Shown here: positions 56,124 through 63,683 of the stretch, piece after piece
Position numbering within the stretch: position 1 is the stretch's first letter
Layout of the letters: every line of letters begins with the position of its first letter
Source: Actinomadura sp. DC4
GTDB lineage: Bacteria > Actinomycetota > Actinomycetes > Streptosporangiales > Streptosporangiaceae
Direction of reading: 5' to 3'
Assembly: GCF_030406325.1 (NCBI RefSeq)
Contig: NZ_JAUEQY010000002.1
Location: 310,001 to 374,000 of the forward strand
Length of the DNA stretch: 64,000 nucleotides
Position numbers and translations under genes: made by a program
The notes under the pieces: generated by a model
The model's input: the letters and a program-made list of their open reading frames with translations, nothing else
Databases searched by the model: none
Told to the model about the DNA's origin: nothing

Positions 56124-56174
56124 AGCACCGGCCTCCGGAGCCGGGTGCGCTGGTTCGAATCCAGCAGGGGGCGC
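56124..56174 (+). repeat. att core, right copy (attR) - partial tRNA-Arg
   Basis: Identical to 41494-41544. It holds the anticodon arm, T-arm and 3' acceptor strand but no 5' half, so it is not a tRNA gene. Homology continues on the right into the degraded second element. Confidence 0.93.
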
Positions 56175-56268
56175 ACGAGATGATCAGCGAAACCCCGGTT
56201 GAACAGCCTCGATGCTGTCCACCGGGGTTTCGTGCTTTTGCAGCCATGTGCCACTGATTGCCGCTGTT

Positions 56269-56288
56269 CGCGGAATATATGCGGAATG
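56269..56288 (+). repeat. Putative integrase arm-type site, copy 3 (remnant element)
   Basis: CGCGGAATATATGCGGAATG, one change from copies 1 and 2; same position relative to its att core as copy 1. Confidence 0.6.
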
Positions 56289-56365
56289 GTTCCGTGCCGT
56301 CTTCCCAGGTCGATCCGGGAAAACGAGAGCCCCGGCGGAACCACCGGGGCTCGCAGCCCAGCCGA

Positions 56366-56690
56366 CTAGCGCGGCGTCGATTCGTTCGAACCGTCGTGGC
56401 CGTCGTGGCCGTCGAGGCAGCGGGCGTAGACCCGCTGGAGGAACTCCACTGAGTGCCCGGCCCACTCCGCGACGTTGGTGGGTGGAGTGCCGGCGTTAAG
56501 CCGTAGTGAGACACCTGCGTGACGGAAGTCGTAGGGCTTACGCGCCAGCGGCCGCTTGATCTGAGCCGGCGTGAACGCCTTGTCCAGCTTGCCACAGCGT
56601 GGAGCGCCGATAGACGCCCCCTCGCACAGTTCGGAAGAGTCGCCCATGCTCGTCGGTCCCGAACTCCGCGAGGTGCCGCTCAACCCGCTC
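56366..56690 (-). pseudogene. Truncated integrase
   Basis: C-terminal piece of a tyrosine integrase closely related to the one at 41739. AFTPAQIKRPLARKPYDFRHAG, EWAGHSVEFLQRVYARC and, in another frame, GTDEHGRLFRTVRGGVYRRSTLW are recognisable. About 13 bp are lost near 56582 (frameshift), a second shift alters the C-terminus after CLDGHDGHDG, and the first 350 codons are gone. Confidence 0.88.
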
Positions 56691-57054
56691 TTGCTTCGAG
56701 CTGCTCGCGCCTGATCCCCACCCGTATTCGTACCGCTGGGCTGAAGAGCAGAAGAAGCTGAGCCGCGAACAACAGGCCGCGCGGCAGCTGGAAACCGGAC
56801 GGATCCCCGAGCTCGGCAATCAAGAACAGCACGGCACCGAACGCCATCAACGCGCCAAGTACCCGCCATGCAGCGCGACTGCCCCGAGCTACTGCGATGA
56901 ACAACATGAGATCAACGCATAGCCACATCACAGCCACGCCCCGACTGCCGGAGGGGTAACGGGCCATCGACTGGTTGACCAAGTCAAAGACGACAGCCAC
57001 GAAAAGCAAGGTCCGCACGTTCCCGAACCGCACCCAGTTGAACGCCTTATACAT
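56680..57054 (-). CDS. Four-helix membrane protein of unknown function
   Basis: 124 aa from ATG 57054 (GGGGGGAC upstream). Hydrophobic segments near 13-32, 41-58, 64-82 and 88-106. It ends in a basic tail that runs into the broken int sequence, so the C-terminus may be foreign. It may be cargo of the remnant element. Confidence 0.55.
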   Translation of the reverse strand: MYKAFNWVRFGNVRTLLFVAVVFDLVNQSMARYPSGSRGVAVMWLCVDLMLFIAVARGSRAAWRVLGALMAFGAVLFLIAELGDPSGFQLPRGLLFAAQLLLLFSPAVRIRVGIRREQLEARAG

Positions 57055-57757
57055 CGTCCCCCCAAACACAGAAACTGCAGCATGTTCGATAGTACGCGGA
57101 TGCGATGAAAGGACCACGGCCTTGACGTCAATGCTGGTCGAGCGCTACTCCTGGGGGCTCCGCCGCCCCCAGACCCCCGCGCACCGGAGTGCTCACCCAC
57201 GTGATTGATGTCTGTCACGACGTCCCGCCGTACGCGCGGGAGAGCACGCGCGGTGGTCAGGCATGACGCATACCGGTGGTGCCACGCCGACGCCGTACGC
57301 GCCAACGCCGCGGTGATCGGCGGGAGCACCGGCAGGTATCCGGGGAGGCGCAGATAATGCACGCCGTAGTTTCAGCGCGCCGTTTTCGCCAGTGGCACCG
57401 GCCCCGTTTCCTGCCAGATCCAGAACCGGTTCGGCCCGGCGACCTCGATCCGCATTCGTGGGATCACCGATACGGACATGCCGAGTCGCAGCGCTCCGCC
57501 CGGCATTTGATCTCGACGCACCGCCACAATCCACGCAGTGTCAAGGGACCTGCCTCCGGCGCGGAAGCGCCCAGCCCTCTCGCGGGTCGGAGCACCCGTC
57601 GATTGTCGGCCGCCCCGACACCATGCGTCGGTGCGGCGGCACGTACGGGAAGCCGGCCACGCCAGGCCACTCGTGATCGGAACGAGAGCGCCGGCCACTG
57701 TCAGGAAGGGCCGAGGTAGATCGCCGACGGACCCTACGCCGCGCCGTGGACCCGGAC
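57055..57757. other. Gene-poor region right of the element remnant
   Basis: About 700 bp. It contains the repeated end block (57138-57240). A minus-strand stretch at 57372-57560 (reading VRRDQMPGGALRLGMSVSVI) has coding-like codon use, but I find no convincing start or family. I see no intact gene. Confidence 0.5.
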
Positions 57758-58393
57758 TCAGCGAGTGAGTGCCGTCATCGGCCGAGGGCGCCGCAGCAGC
57801 CATTGCCAGAAGCTACGGCGGGGTGGCTTGGGCAACCGTACGACGATGCTGCCGTTACGTACCTTCCCCGTCACGTGGACGCGTAGCCGGATCGGCATCG
57901 CGGGGTCGACAGGTGCGCGATTCTGCACGCTGCCGCTGTGCATCTCCACATCGTCGACGTCCACGAGAACGTCCGGCGGAACCACCAGCGTCACCGACCC
58001 GCTGCGCACCGACGCCTCGATCTCCAACGTGGGCAAGGCGATGACGGCACCGGTGAAGTCGAGCACGACGGAGCCGCTCTTGGCCTCGATCTCGATGCGC
58101 CGGGGTACCACCCAAGGGCCGTCTCGCTTCGCGCTCGCACTGCCGACCGCGATCCGCGACATCTCCTTCGGAGAAGCGGCAGCCAGCGCCGGTCCGGCCG
58201 CCGGCAGATCCGTGAGCAGCGCCTCAAGCTCCCCGTACGTACGGGCCGTCAGCGCCACGTCAAGCCGTTCGTCCAGCTCATCCGCGCTCAACCGGCCGTC
58301 TCCGGCGGCATCCCGCAGTCGCTCCACGACCCGGTCTCGATCCTCGTGAGACGCACGCAGCTCGCGGCGATCGGGCACCATTTCACCGGACAT
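57758..58393 (-). CDS. DUF1707 / LiaF-like protein
   Basis: 211 aa from ATG 58393; an upstream ATG at 58447 is possible. DUF1707 (about 9-62): RELRASHEDRDRVVERLRDAAGDGRLSADELDERL and ARTYGELEALLTDLP. The C-terminal half is a beta-rich LiaF/DUF2154-like region (IEAKSGSVVLDFTGAVI, SGSVTLVVPPDVLVDVDD). A TACAGT box ends 6 nt before ATG 58393, so leaderless expression is likely. DUF1707 proteins are usually tied to cell-envelope stress; divergent from the RHH gene. Confidence 0.85.
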   Translation of the reverse strand: MSGEMVPDRRELRASHEDRDRVVERLRDAAGDGRLSADELDERLDVALTARTYGELEALLTDLPAAGPALAAASPKEMSRIAVGSASAKRDGPWVVPRRIEIEAKSGSVVLDFTGAVIALPTLEIEASVRSGSVTLVVPPDVLVDVDDVEMHSGSVQNRAPVDPAMPIRLRVHVTGKVRNGSIVVRLPKPPRRSFWQWLLRRPRPMTALTR

Positions 58394-58432
58394 GCCCTCA
58401 CTGTAATGGCGCGGCGCTCGCGACCCGTGGTC

Positions 58433-58461
58433 TTGCGGTGACGTCATTGTGATGTCATAGT
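58433..58461 (+). promoter_or_regulatory. Promoter of the RHH gene with tandem 11-bp operator
   Basis: -35 TTGCGG (58433-58438), a 17-bp spacer, -10 CATAGT (58456-58461), then 6 nt to the ATG at 58468, so the start point falls on the start codon. The spacer and -10 hold two 11-bp tandem units, TGACGTCATTG and TGATGTCATAG. This fits autorepression by the RHH protein. Confidence 0.6.
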
Positions 58462-58467
58462 GGCGCC

Positions 58468-59028
58468 ATGGACCTGACGCCGTACATCGACAACCTTCGT
58501 CGCGAGCTTGCGGCTGCGGCTGAGGCCGGCGGGGAGGACGCGAGGGCGCTTGCGGAGCGGCTTTCCGTCGCGCTCGACTCTGCTGCCCGGCTTGCGCTGC
58601 TCGAAGCGCTCTCAGCCGCCGCCGACGAGATCACGACCGACCTCGCCCCCGGCTCCGTCGAGGTACGGCTCCGTGGAAAGAACCCCGACTTCGTCGTGAC
58701 ACCACCGCCGACGCCACCGGCGACGTCAGAGGAGACGTCACAGCCCACCCTCCGCAGCGCCCTGGCCGGGGCGCTCGAAGTCACCATGGGCGTACGCGCG
58801 CCCTACCAAGAGGCCGCCGAAGAGACCGGTGGCACCAGCCGGATCACACTCCGGCTCCCCGAGCACCTCAAGCCGCTGATCGATCAGGCCGCCGGCCGCA
58901 TGGGTCTCTCGGTCAACGCCTGGCTCGTACGCGCCGTCTCCGCCGCGCTCGAACCCGGCCCCCCACCGCCGCCCGGCAACCCCGGCGGCCAGCAGCTCGG
59001 GCAGCGCTACACCGGCTGGGTCCGCTGA
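58468..59028 (+). CDS. HicB-like / ribbon-helix-helix DNA-binding protein
   Basis: 186 aa from ATG 58468, no ribosome site (leaderless). N-terminal helical domain (about 1-70), a Pro/Thr-rich linker (75-95), then a ribbon-helix-helix at about 122-160: SRITLRLPEHLKPLIDQAAG, LSVNAWLVRAVSAAL. The C-terminus is Pro/Gly-rich. It heads the DUF4097-ABC exporter cluster and is probably its regulator. There is no HicA toxin next to it, so a toxin-antitoxin role is not supported. Confidence 0.85.
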   Translation: MDLTPYIDNLRRELAAAAEAGGEDARALAERLSVALDSAARLALLEALSAAADEITTDLAPGSVEVRLRGKNPDFVVTPPPTPPATSEETSQPTLRSALAGALEVTMGVRAPYQEAAEETGGTSRITLRLPEHLKPLIDQAAGRMGLSVNAWLVRAVSAALEPGPPPPPGNPGGQQLGQRYTGWVR

Positions 59029-59077
59029 CCCTCCCGAAGACCCCCACGACCCCCAAAGCACAAAGAAGGGCATTGCC

Positions 59078-59920
59078 ATGCCTGCTTTCGACACCCCAGA
59101 GCCGATCGCCGTGACCCTCGACGTCACCGCCGGCCACGTCAGGATCCACGCCGGCGACCGTACCGACACGGTCGTCGAGGTACGGCCGGCCGACGCGAGC
59201 CGGGACGCCGACGTCCAGGCCGCCGGCAGTACCAAGGTCGACTACGCCAACGGCCAGCTCACGGTCAAGGCCCCCCGCAACACCCTGCGTACGCTCTTCG
59301 GCCGGCCCGGGGCGATCGAGGTCACGATCGACCTGCCCAGCGACTCGCGTCTCCAGGCGACCGGCTGGGCCGACTACCAGAGCCAGGGCCGCATCGGCGA
59401 GTCGGTGTTCGACGGCGCCCTCGGCTCCGTACGGCTCGACCAGACCGGGCGGCTCAAGCTTCGCACCGCAGCGGGCAACGTCTCCGTCGCCCGGTCGACC
59501 GGGCCCGTCGACATCAGCACCTCCTCCGGAAAGGTCTGGGTCGGGGAGATCGACGGCGCTGCGGTGGTCAAGAGCTCCAACGGCGACATCACGGTCGGCG
59601 ACGTGACCGGTGACGTCCAGCTGAAGACCGCCAACGGCGACATCACCGTCTATCGCGCCCTCGCCGCGGTCAGCGCCAAGACCGCGAACGGCAGCGTACG
59701 GGTCGGCGAGGTCGTCCGCGGCTCGGTCGTCCTCGAGACCGGGTTCGGCGACGTGGAGCTGGGCGTACGCGAGGGTACGGCCGCCTGGCTCGACGTCAGC
59801 TCCCAGTACGGCACCGTACGCAGCGACCTCGAGGCCAGCGAGAAACCCGGGGAGTCCGACGACACAGTCGAGGTGCACGGCCGCACCTCGTACGGCGACA
59901 TCCTGATCCGCCGCCCCTGA
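59078..59920 (+). CDS. DUF4097 beta-helix protein
   Basis: 280 aa, ATG 59078 (AAGAAGGGC upstream). From about residue 130 it repeats short beta units: LKLRTAAGNVSVARSTGPVD, VVKSSNGDITVGDVTGDV, QLKTANGDITVYRA and VSAKTANGSVRVGEV, the right-handed beta-helix pattern of DUF4097. No signal peptide is seen, so it is cytoplasmic or membrane-associated. In actinomycetes it is regularly found between an RHH/HicB-like gene and DrrAB-type ABC genes, as here. Confidence 0.88.
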   Translation: MPAFDTPEPIAVTLDVTAGHVRIHAGDRTDTVVEVRPADASRDADVQAAGSTKVDYANGQLTVKAPRNTLRTLFGRPGAIEVTIDLPSDSRLQATGWADYQSQGRIGESVFDGALGSVRLDQTGRLKLRTAAGNVSVARSTGPVDISTSSGKVWVGEIDGAAVVKSSNGDITVGDVTGDVQLKTANGDITVYRALAAVSAKTANGSVRVGEVVRGSVVLETGFGDVELGVREGTAAWLDVSSQYGTVRSDLEASEKPGESDDTVEVHGRTSYGDILIRRP

Positions 59921-59931
59921 GGAGAAGGACC

Positions 59932-60855
59932 ATGACAGCCATCGCGGCCACCGGACTGCGCAAGTCCTACGGCGACAAGGTCGTGCTCGACGGCATCGAC
60001 CTGGACGTCACCGAAGGAACGACCTTCTCCCTGCTCGGGCCCAATGGCGCCGGCAAGACCACCGTGGTGCAGATCCTTTCCACGCTGATCGGCGCCGACG
60101 CCGGAGAGATGCGGGTGGCGGGCCACGACGTGACCCGCGACCCCGACGCCGTACGCGCCGCGATCGGCGTCACCGGTCAGTACTCCGCCGTCGACAAGTT
60201 CCTCACCGGCGAGGAGAACCTGATCATGATGGCCGACCTGCACCACCTCGGCCGTAAGGAAGGCCGGCGCCGCGCCGCCGAGCTCCTGGACCGGTTCGAC
60301 CTGACCGAGGCGGCGGGGAAGACGACCGCGACCTACTCCGGCGGCATGCGGCGCCGCCTCGACCTGGCGATGACGCTCATCGGCGACCCTCGCGTCATCT
60401 TCCTCGACGAGCCGACCACCGGCCTCGATCCCCGTAGCCGCCGCGACATGTGGCAGATCATCCGCGACCTCGTCGCCCGCGGCGTCACGATCTTCCTCAC
60501 CACGCAGTACCTGGACGAGGCCGACCAGCTCGCCGACCGCATCGCGGTCCTCGACCACGGCGTGCTGATCGCCGAGGGCACACCCGAGGAGCTGAAACGC
60601 CTCATCCCCGGCGGTCACGTACGCCTGAGGTTCGCCGAGGCGAGTGGGCTCGAGTCGGCCCGGCGCGCCCTCGGCGACAGCTCGCCCGGCGACGAGCTCA
60701 CCCTCCATGTGCCCAGCGACGGCAGCGTCAAGTCGCTGCGGGCCCTGCTCGCCCGGCTCGACGACCAGGCGATCGAGGTCGAGGAGCTGTCGGTGCACAC
60801 CCCCGACCTCGATGACGTCTTCCTGACGCTGACCGGAAAGGAACGCGTTCGATGA
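59932..60855 (+). CDS. DrrA-type ABC transporter ATP-binding protein
   Basis: 307 aa, ATG 59932. Walker A GPNGAGKTT (36-44), Q-loop TGQYSAVDKF, signature YSGGMRRRLD, Walker B VIFLDEPTTGLD, His-switch LTTQYLDEA. The C-terminal DrrA domain (about 225-307) ends in VEELSVHTPDLDDVFLTLTG. It powers a drug or lipid exporter with the permease encoded next. Confidence 0.95.
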   Translation: MTAIAATGLRKSYGDKVVLDGIDLDVTEGTTFSLLGPNGAGKTTVVQILSTLIGADAGEMRVAGHDVTRDPDAVRAAIGVTGQYSAVDKFLTGEENLIMMADLHHLGRKEGRRRAAELLDRFDLTEAAGKTTATYSGGMRRRLDLAMTLIGDPRVIFLDEPTTGLDPRSRRDMWQIIRDLVARGVTIFLTTQYLDEADQLADRIAVLDHGVLIAEGTPEELKRLIPGGHVRLRFAEASGLESARRALGDSSPGDELTLHVPSDGSVKSLRALLARLDDQAIEVEELSVHTPDLDDVFLTLTGKERVR

Positions 60856-61625
60856 GCTCTCTGCCGTACGCCGCGCGCGACTCGGCGACGATGCTGCGCC
60901 GCAATCTCCGGCACATGCTCCGCTACCCCTCCATGACCCTGTTCCTCGTCGGCATTCCGGTCGTCTTCCTGCTGCTGTTCGTCTACGTCTTCGGCGGCAC
61001 GCTCGGCGCGGGGATCGGCGGCGGCCGGGCCGAGTACGTCGACTACGTGACTCCCGGCATCGTGTTGATGTGCGTGGCCGGCGGCGCCACCGGTACGGCG
61101 GTCTCGGTCGCCATGGACATGACCGAGGGAATCGTCGCCCGGTTCCGTACGATGGCGATCTCTCGCGCCTCGGTGCTGACCGGGCACGTCGTCGGCAGCG
61201 TGATCCAGACGCTGGTCTGCATGGCCGTCGTCATCGGCGTCGCCCTGGCGATCGGGTTCCGGCCGACCGCGAGCCCGCTCGAGTGGCTGGCGACCGCGGG
61301 CGTCCTGGGCCTGTTCGTGCTCGCGCTCACCTGGCTGTCGGTCGCGCTCGGCCTCGTGTGCAAGACCGTCGAGGCCGCGAGCAACGCGCCCATGCCGCTG
61401 ACGCTCTTGCCGTTCCTCGGCAGCGGGTTCGTCCCCACGGACTCGATGCCGGCCGGGCTGCGCTGGTTCGCCGAGTACCAGCCCTTCACCCCGCTCATCG
61501 AGACCGTACGGGGACTGCTGCTGGGCGACCCGATCGGCGGCAGCGCGGTCCAGGCGGTCGCCTGGTGCTGCGGCATCGCGCTCGCCGGCTACCTCTGGTC
61601 GAAGAGGCTGTACGCCCGCTCGTAG
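60852..61625 (+). CDS. DrrB-type ABC transporter permease
   Basis: 257 aa; ATG 60852 overlaps the stop of the ATPase gene. Six membrane helices of the ABC-2 type. MLRRNLRHMLRYPSM at the N-terminus and MDMTEGIVARFRTMAISR in the coupling loop are typical of DrrB. Stop TAG (61623-61625) abuts the stop of the convergent LysM gene. Confidence 0.94.
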   Translation: MSSLPYAARDSATMLRRNLRHMLRYPSMTLFLVGIPVVFLLLFVYVFGGTLGAGIGGGRAEYVDYVTPGIVLMCVAGGATGTAVSVAMDMTEGIVARFRTMAISRASVLTGHVVGSVIQTLVCMAVVIGVALAIGFRPTASPLEWLATAGVLGLFVLALTWLSVALGLVCKTVEAASNAPMPLTLLPFLGSGFVPTDSMPAGLRWFAEYQPFTPLIETVRGLLLGDPIGGSAVQAVAWCCGIALAGYLWSKRLYARS

Positions 61626-62171
61626 CTACTTGTCGAGAGCCTTGAGGGCGACGGACAGCACCTGGATGGTGTTCTCCCACTCGGTCACGTCATGCCGGTC
61701 CGCCATCGCACGCAGTCTGTCCGCCACGTTCTTGTAGAACTGGCCGAAAGCACCGACGGCCGTCTCGGTCTCGGTGCTCACGGTCTGATAGCCGGGTTTT
61801 CCGTCGGCCCCCCGGTAGAACTTGGTACCGACGTCGTCGTTGCCCCAGAAGTTCCCTATCTCGCTCAGCCGCTGCTCCGCGGCGAGGATCTTCGCCGTGA
61901 TGGTGGCGCTCTCCTCGTCGAGGCCGCCGGCGACGGAGCGGATATAGGCGGGATGCACCTCCGTGGTCGGCATGCGGAGTCGCATGCCGACCCGCAGTTT
62001 CCCGGGATCGTCGCCGATGAGGTCGCGGTTCGCCTCGTAGATGTCACGCCATTTGGTGCCGTCCTCGAACTGCTCTTCGGCGATCTTCCACAGCGAGCTG
62101 TGCGGCGTGTCCCAGCGCGTGACGGTGACGAACTCCGGCGGCGGGGGCGGTGGCTTCTTGGGAGGGGTCAT
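61626..62171 (-). CDS. LysM domain fused to a WXG100-like helical domain
   Basis: 181 aa, ATG 62171. A Pro-rich start (KKPPPPPPEF) leads to a LysM-like domain (about 14-70: SLWKIAEEQFEDGTKWRDIY, LIGDDPGKLRVGMRLRMP). The second half is two helices joined by NFWGNDDVGTKFYRG with the WG pair at W109-G110, the WXG100/ESX pattern. No signal peptide, as expected for a type VII substrate. LysM binds peptidoglycan, so the product may act at the wall after ESX export. Confidence 0.78.
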   Translation of the reverse strand: MTPPKKPPPPPPEFVTVTRWDTPHSSLWKIAEEQFEDGTKWRDIYEANRDLIGDDPGKLRVGMRLRMPTTEVHPAYIRSVAGGLDEESATITAKILAAEQRLSEIGNFWGNDDVGTKFYRGADGKPGYQTVSTETETAVGAFGQFYKNVADRLRAMADRHDVTEWENTIQVLSVALKALDK

Positions 62172-62189
62172 GTCGGCCTCGTCCTTGCG

Positions 62190-63182
62190 TCAACCGGCCG
62201 GCTTGGCGGCCATGGTCGTGTAGAGCAGCGTCCTGAGGATGTAGTCCTTCTCCGTGGGCTTCAAGTCGCTGCCGCGGTCGCCGTTCAGATAGTGGTAGAC
62301 GGGTCCATAGCCGATGTTCCCGCCGGCCATTCGAGAGATGAAGTAATTCACGTCCGGGTTGACCAGCGGTTTCGCCGGTGCCGTCGCCGGGGGGAGCGTC
62401 CCCTCCGGGAGTCCCCCTGCGGGAAGCCGCTTCGGTGTCCAGCTCAGGGGCTTGGCCACGACGTCGAAGACGCCGTAGAAGGCGATCGACGCGACGAACT
62501 CCTTCCAGGTCTCGTCCCAGTTGTCGCTCAGCGAGCCCGCGTCGTGCCAGTCGAAACCGTCGCCGGCGAACTTCCCGGCCAGCAGCTTTCCGCCATCCAT
62601 CACGGCGACGTCGCCGACGGCGAACATGGCGCTGCCGAGGGAGTACTCCGCGGCCTTGGCGGCGAGCGTCCCCACGATCTTCTTGGCGATCGTGTCCTCG
62701 ACGAACTTCTCGACGATCTTCGCCTTGATCTTGTTCTCGGCGATCCGGTACGCGAAACCCGCCTGCCAGGGGAACGTGCTGAGGAAAAGGAAGCTGAGAA
62801 TGGTCGACAGGAGAAGCGCGTAATAAGCCTGCCGGGCGTAGTCGACGACCTCCGCGTAGTGCTGGCACGCCGCGCTCATTCCCTCGCAGTGGGCGACCAG
62901 CTTGTCCACGTCGCCCGTCGCGGGCGGAGGGGGAAAGTAGCGTCGCCAGAAGTCCCCGAAGGCGTTGATGCTCTCACCGGCGTTGTTCATCACGATCGCC
63001 AATGCGGCCGCGTCGCCGTACTCCCCCCAGTCCCGGATGTCCTTCGCGAGACCGGCCCACACCTCCGCCGCCTGGCGGGCCTTGGCGGGATCGCCTGCCG
63101 GGTATTCCACCGACAGCAGGTTGTAGACGGCGAGAGCGATGTTCCCGCCGATGAAAAGACCGGGACGGAAGGCCGCACTCAT
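62190..63182 (-). CDS. WXG100-like membrane protein (CpnT N-domain-like)
   Basis: 330 aa from ATG 63182 (GGGAGC upstream). The first 120 residues are helical, with VWAGLAKDIRDWGEYGDAAAL and INAFGDFWRRYFPPPP, resembling the ESX-type N-domain of CpnT-like proteins. A membrane helix lies at about 118-138 (YYALLLSTILSFLFLS). The 190-residue C-terminus is unassigned (VASIAFYGVFDVVAKPLS, YFISRMAGGNIGYGPVYHYL). It lies between YbaB-like and LysM-WXG genes with 18-22 nt gaps, so the three form one operon. Confidence 0.72.
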   Translation of the reverse strand: MSAAFRPGLFIGGNIALAVYNLLSVEYPAGDPAKARQAAEVWAGLAKDIRDWGEYGDAAALAIVMNNAGESINAFGDFWRRYFPPPPATGDVDKLVAHCEGMSAACQHYAEVVDYARQAYYALLLSTILSFLFLSTFPWQAGFAYRIAENKIKAKIVEKFVEDTIAKKIVGTLAAKAAEYSLGSAMFAVGDVAVMDGGKLLAGKFAGDGFDWHDAGSLSDNWDETWKEFVASIAFYGVFDVVAKPLSWTPKRLPAGGLPEGTLPPATAPAKPLVNPDVNYFISRMAGGNIGYGPVYHYLNGDRGSDLKPTEKDYILRTLLYTTMAAKPAG

Positions 63183-63204
63183 CGAACAAGCTCCCGTGTC
63201 GTAC

Positions 63205-63531
63205 TCACGAACGCCCGCCTCCGAACAGTTCGTCGGGCGAGAAATCGGGGAGCAGGGCGCCGACCTTCGCGGCGGTCTCCTCATGGAGCAGATCCAGCGC
63301 GTCATTGGTCATCGCGACGATGCGTTCGGAGAGGTCCTCGATGTCGAGCCGTTTCACGCGAGGGTCGAGGGTGAGCTCGTGCACACGTCCCGGGCTGACG
63401 ACGGTCAGCTCGATGAGGCCGTCCTTGCTCTTCGCCCCGACCGCCAAGGTGTCGAGCTCCTCCTGCGTCTCCCGGGTCCGGGACTCGAGCGCGCGCAGGT
63501 CGCGTTCGAGGCTTTCCCTGTCGAACTCCAT
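63205..63531 (-). CDS. YbaB/EbfC-family nucleoid-associated protein
   Basis: 108 aa, ATG 63531. A coiled-coil N-terminus (RDLRALESRTRETQEELDTL), then LIELTVVSPGRVHELTLDPR and a helical end with DLSERIVAMTNDALDLLHEETAAK. This YbaB-like form is frequently next to WXG100-like genes in actinomycetes, where it is probably an ESX-associated chaperone or regulator rather than the dnaX-linked EbfC. Confidence 0.82.
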   Translation of the reverse strand: MEFDRESLERDLRALESRTRETQEELDTLAVGAKSKDGLIELTVVSPGRVHELTLDPRVKRLDIEDLSERIVAMTNDALDLLHEETAAKVGALLPDFSPDELFGGGRS

Positions 63532-63683
63532 GGTCGAAACCTAACTCGCTAGTAGCCCTATTCGCGATTTCCGGCCCTGACTTAACGGACAAGTAACATG
63601 CAGAACAGGCATTAAGGTCATCCAGCAACCATTCAGCTGCATGACCGAAACTACTCCTGAATAGCGGAGCGTCCGCCGGGCCT

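Larger units (their letters stand above)
41494..56174. mobile_element. pSAM2-type actinomycete integrative and conjugative element (AICE), 14.63 kb
   Basis: Bounded by identical 51-bp att cores, the left one completing tRNA-Arg(CCG). It contains in order (minus strand unless noted) int, xis, repSA, tra (FtsK/SpoIIIE), a Zn-ribbon peptide, two paralogous small proteins, pra, a GntR repressor, a MerR-type regulator, a methyltransferase, three small genes, an XRE-TPR regulator, HAD (plus), OLD nuclease and a small membrane protein. This matches the AICE layout: site-specific recombination, rolling-circle replication, double-stranded transfer via a single FtsK-like protein, and regulation. All core genes look intact, so it may be active. 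Confidence 0.92.
56175..57240. mobile_element. Remnant of a second, older AICE
   Basis: Starts with an att-adjacent sequence about 85-90% identical to 41545-42075 (hairpin, arm repeat, int terminator, int 3' end), then breaks near 56683. After one membrane gene it ends with a copy of the AICE right-end block (57138-57240). No third att core is visible up to 57,800, so the original right junction has been lost. Confidence 0.75.

Noticed and set aside
56124-56174. Second tRNA-Arg gene
   Set aside because: Only the anticodon arm to 3' end is present; the 5' acceptor strand and D-arm are missing, so it is the att copy.
57372-57803. Possible 143-aa minus-strand protein
   Set aside because: The last 60 codons look coding, but the upstream part does not, it overlaps the DUF1707 gene and no start or family is convincing. 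Mentioned only as a possible remnant.
58468-59028. HicAB toxin-antitoxin system
   Set aside because: The protein has a HicB-like RHH region, but no HicA-size gene is adjacent; the downstream partner is DUF4097.
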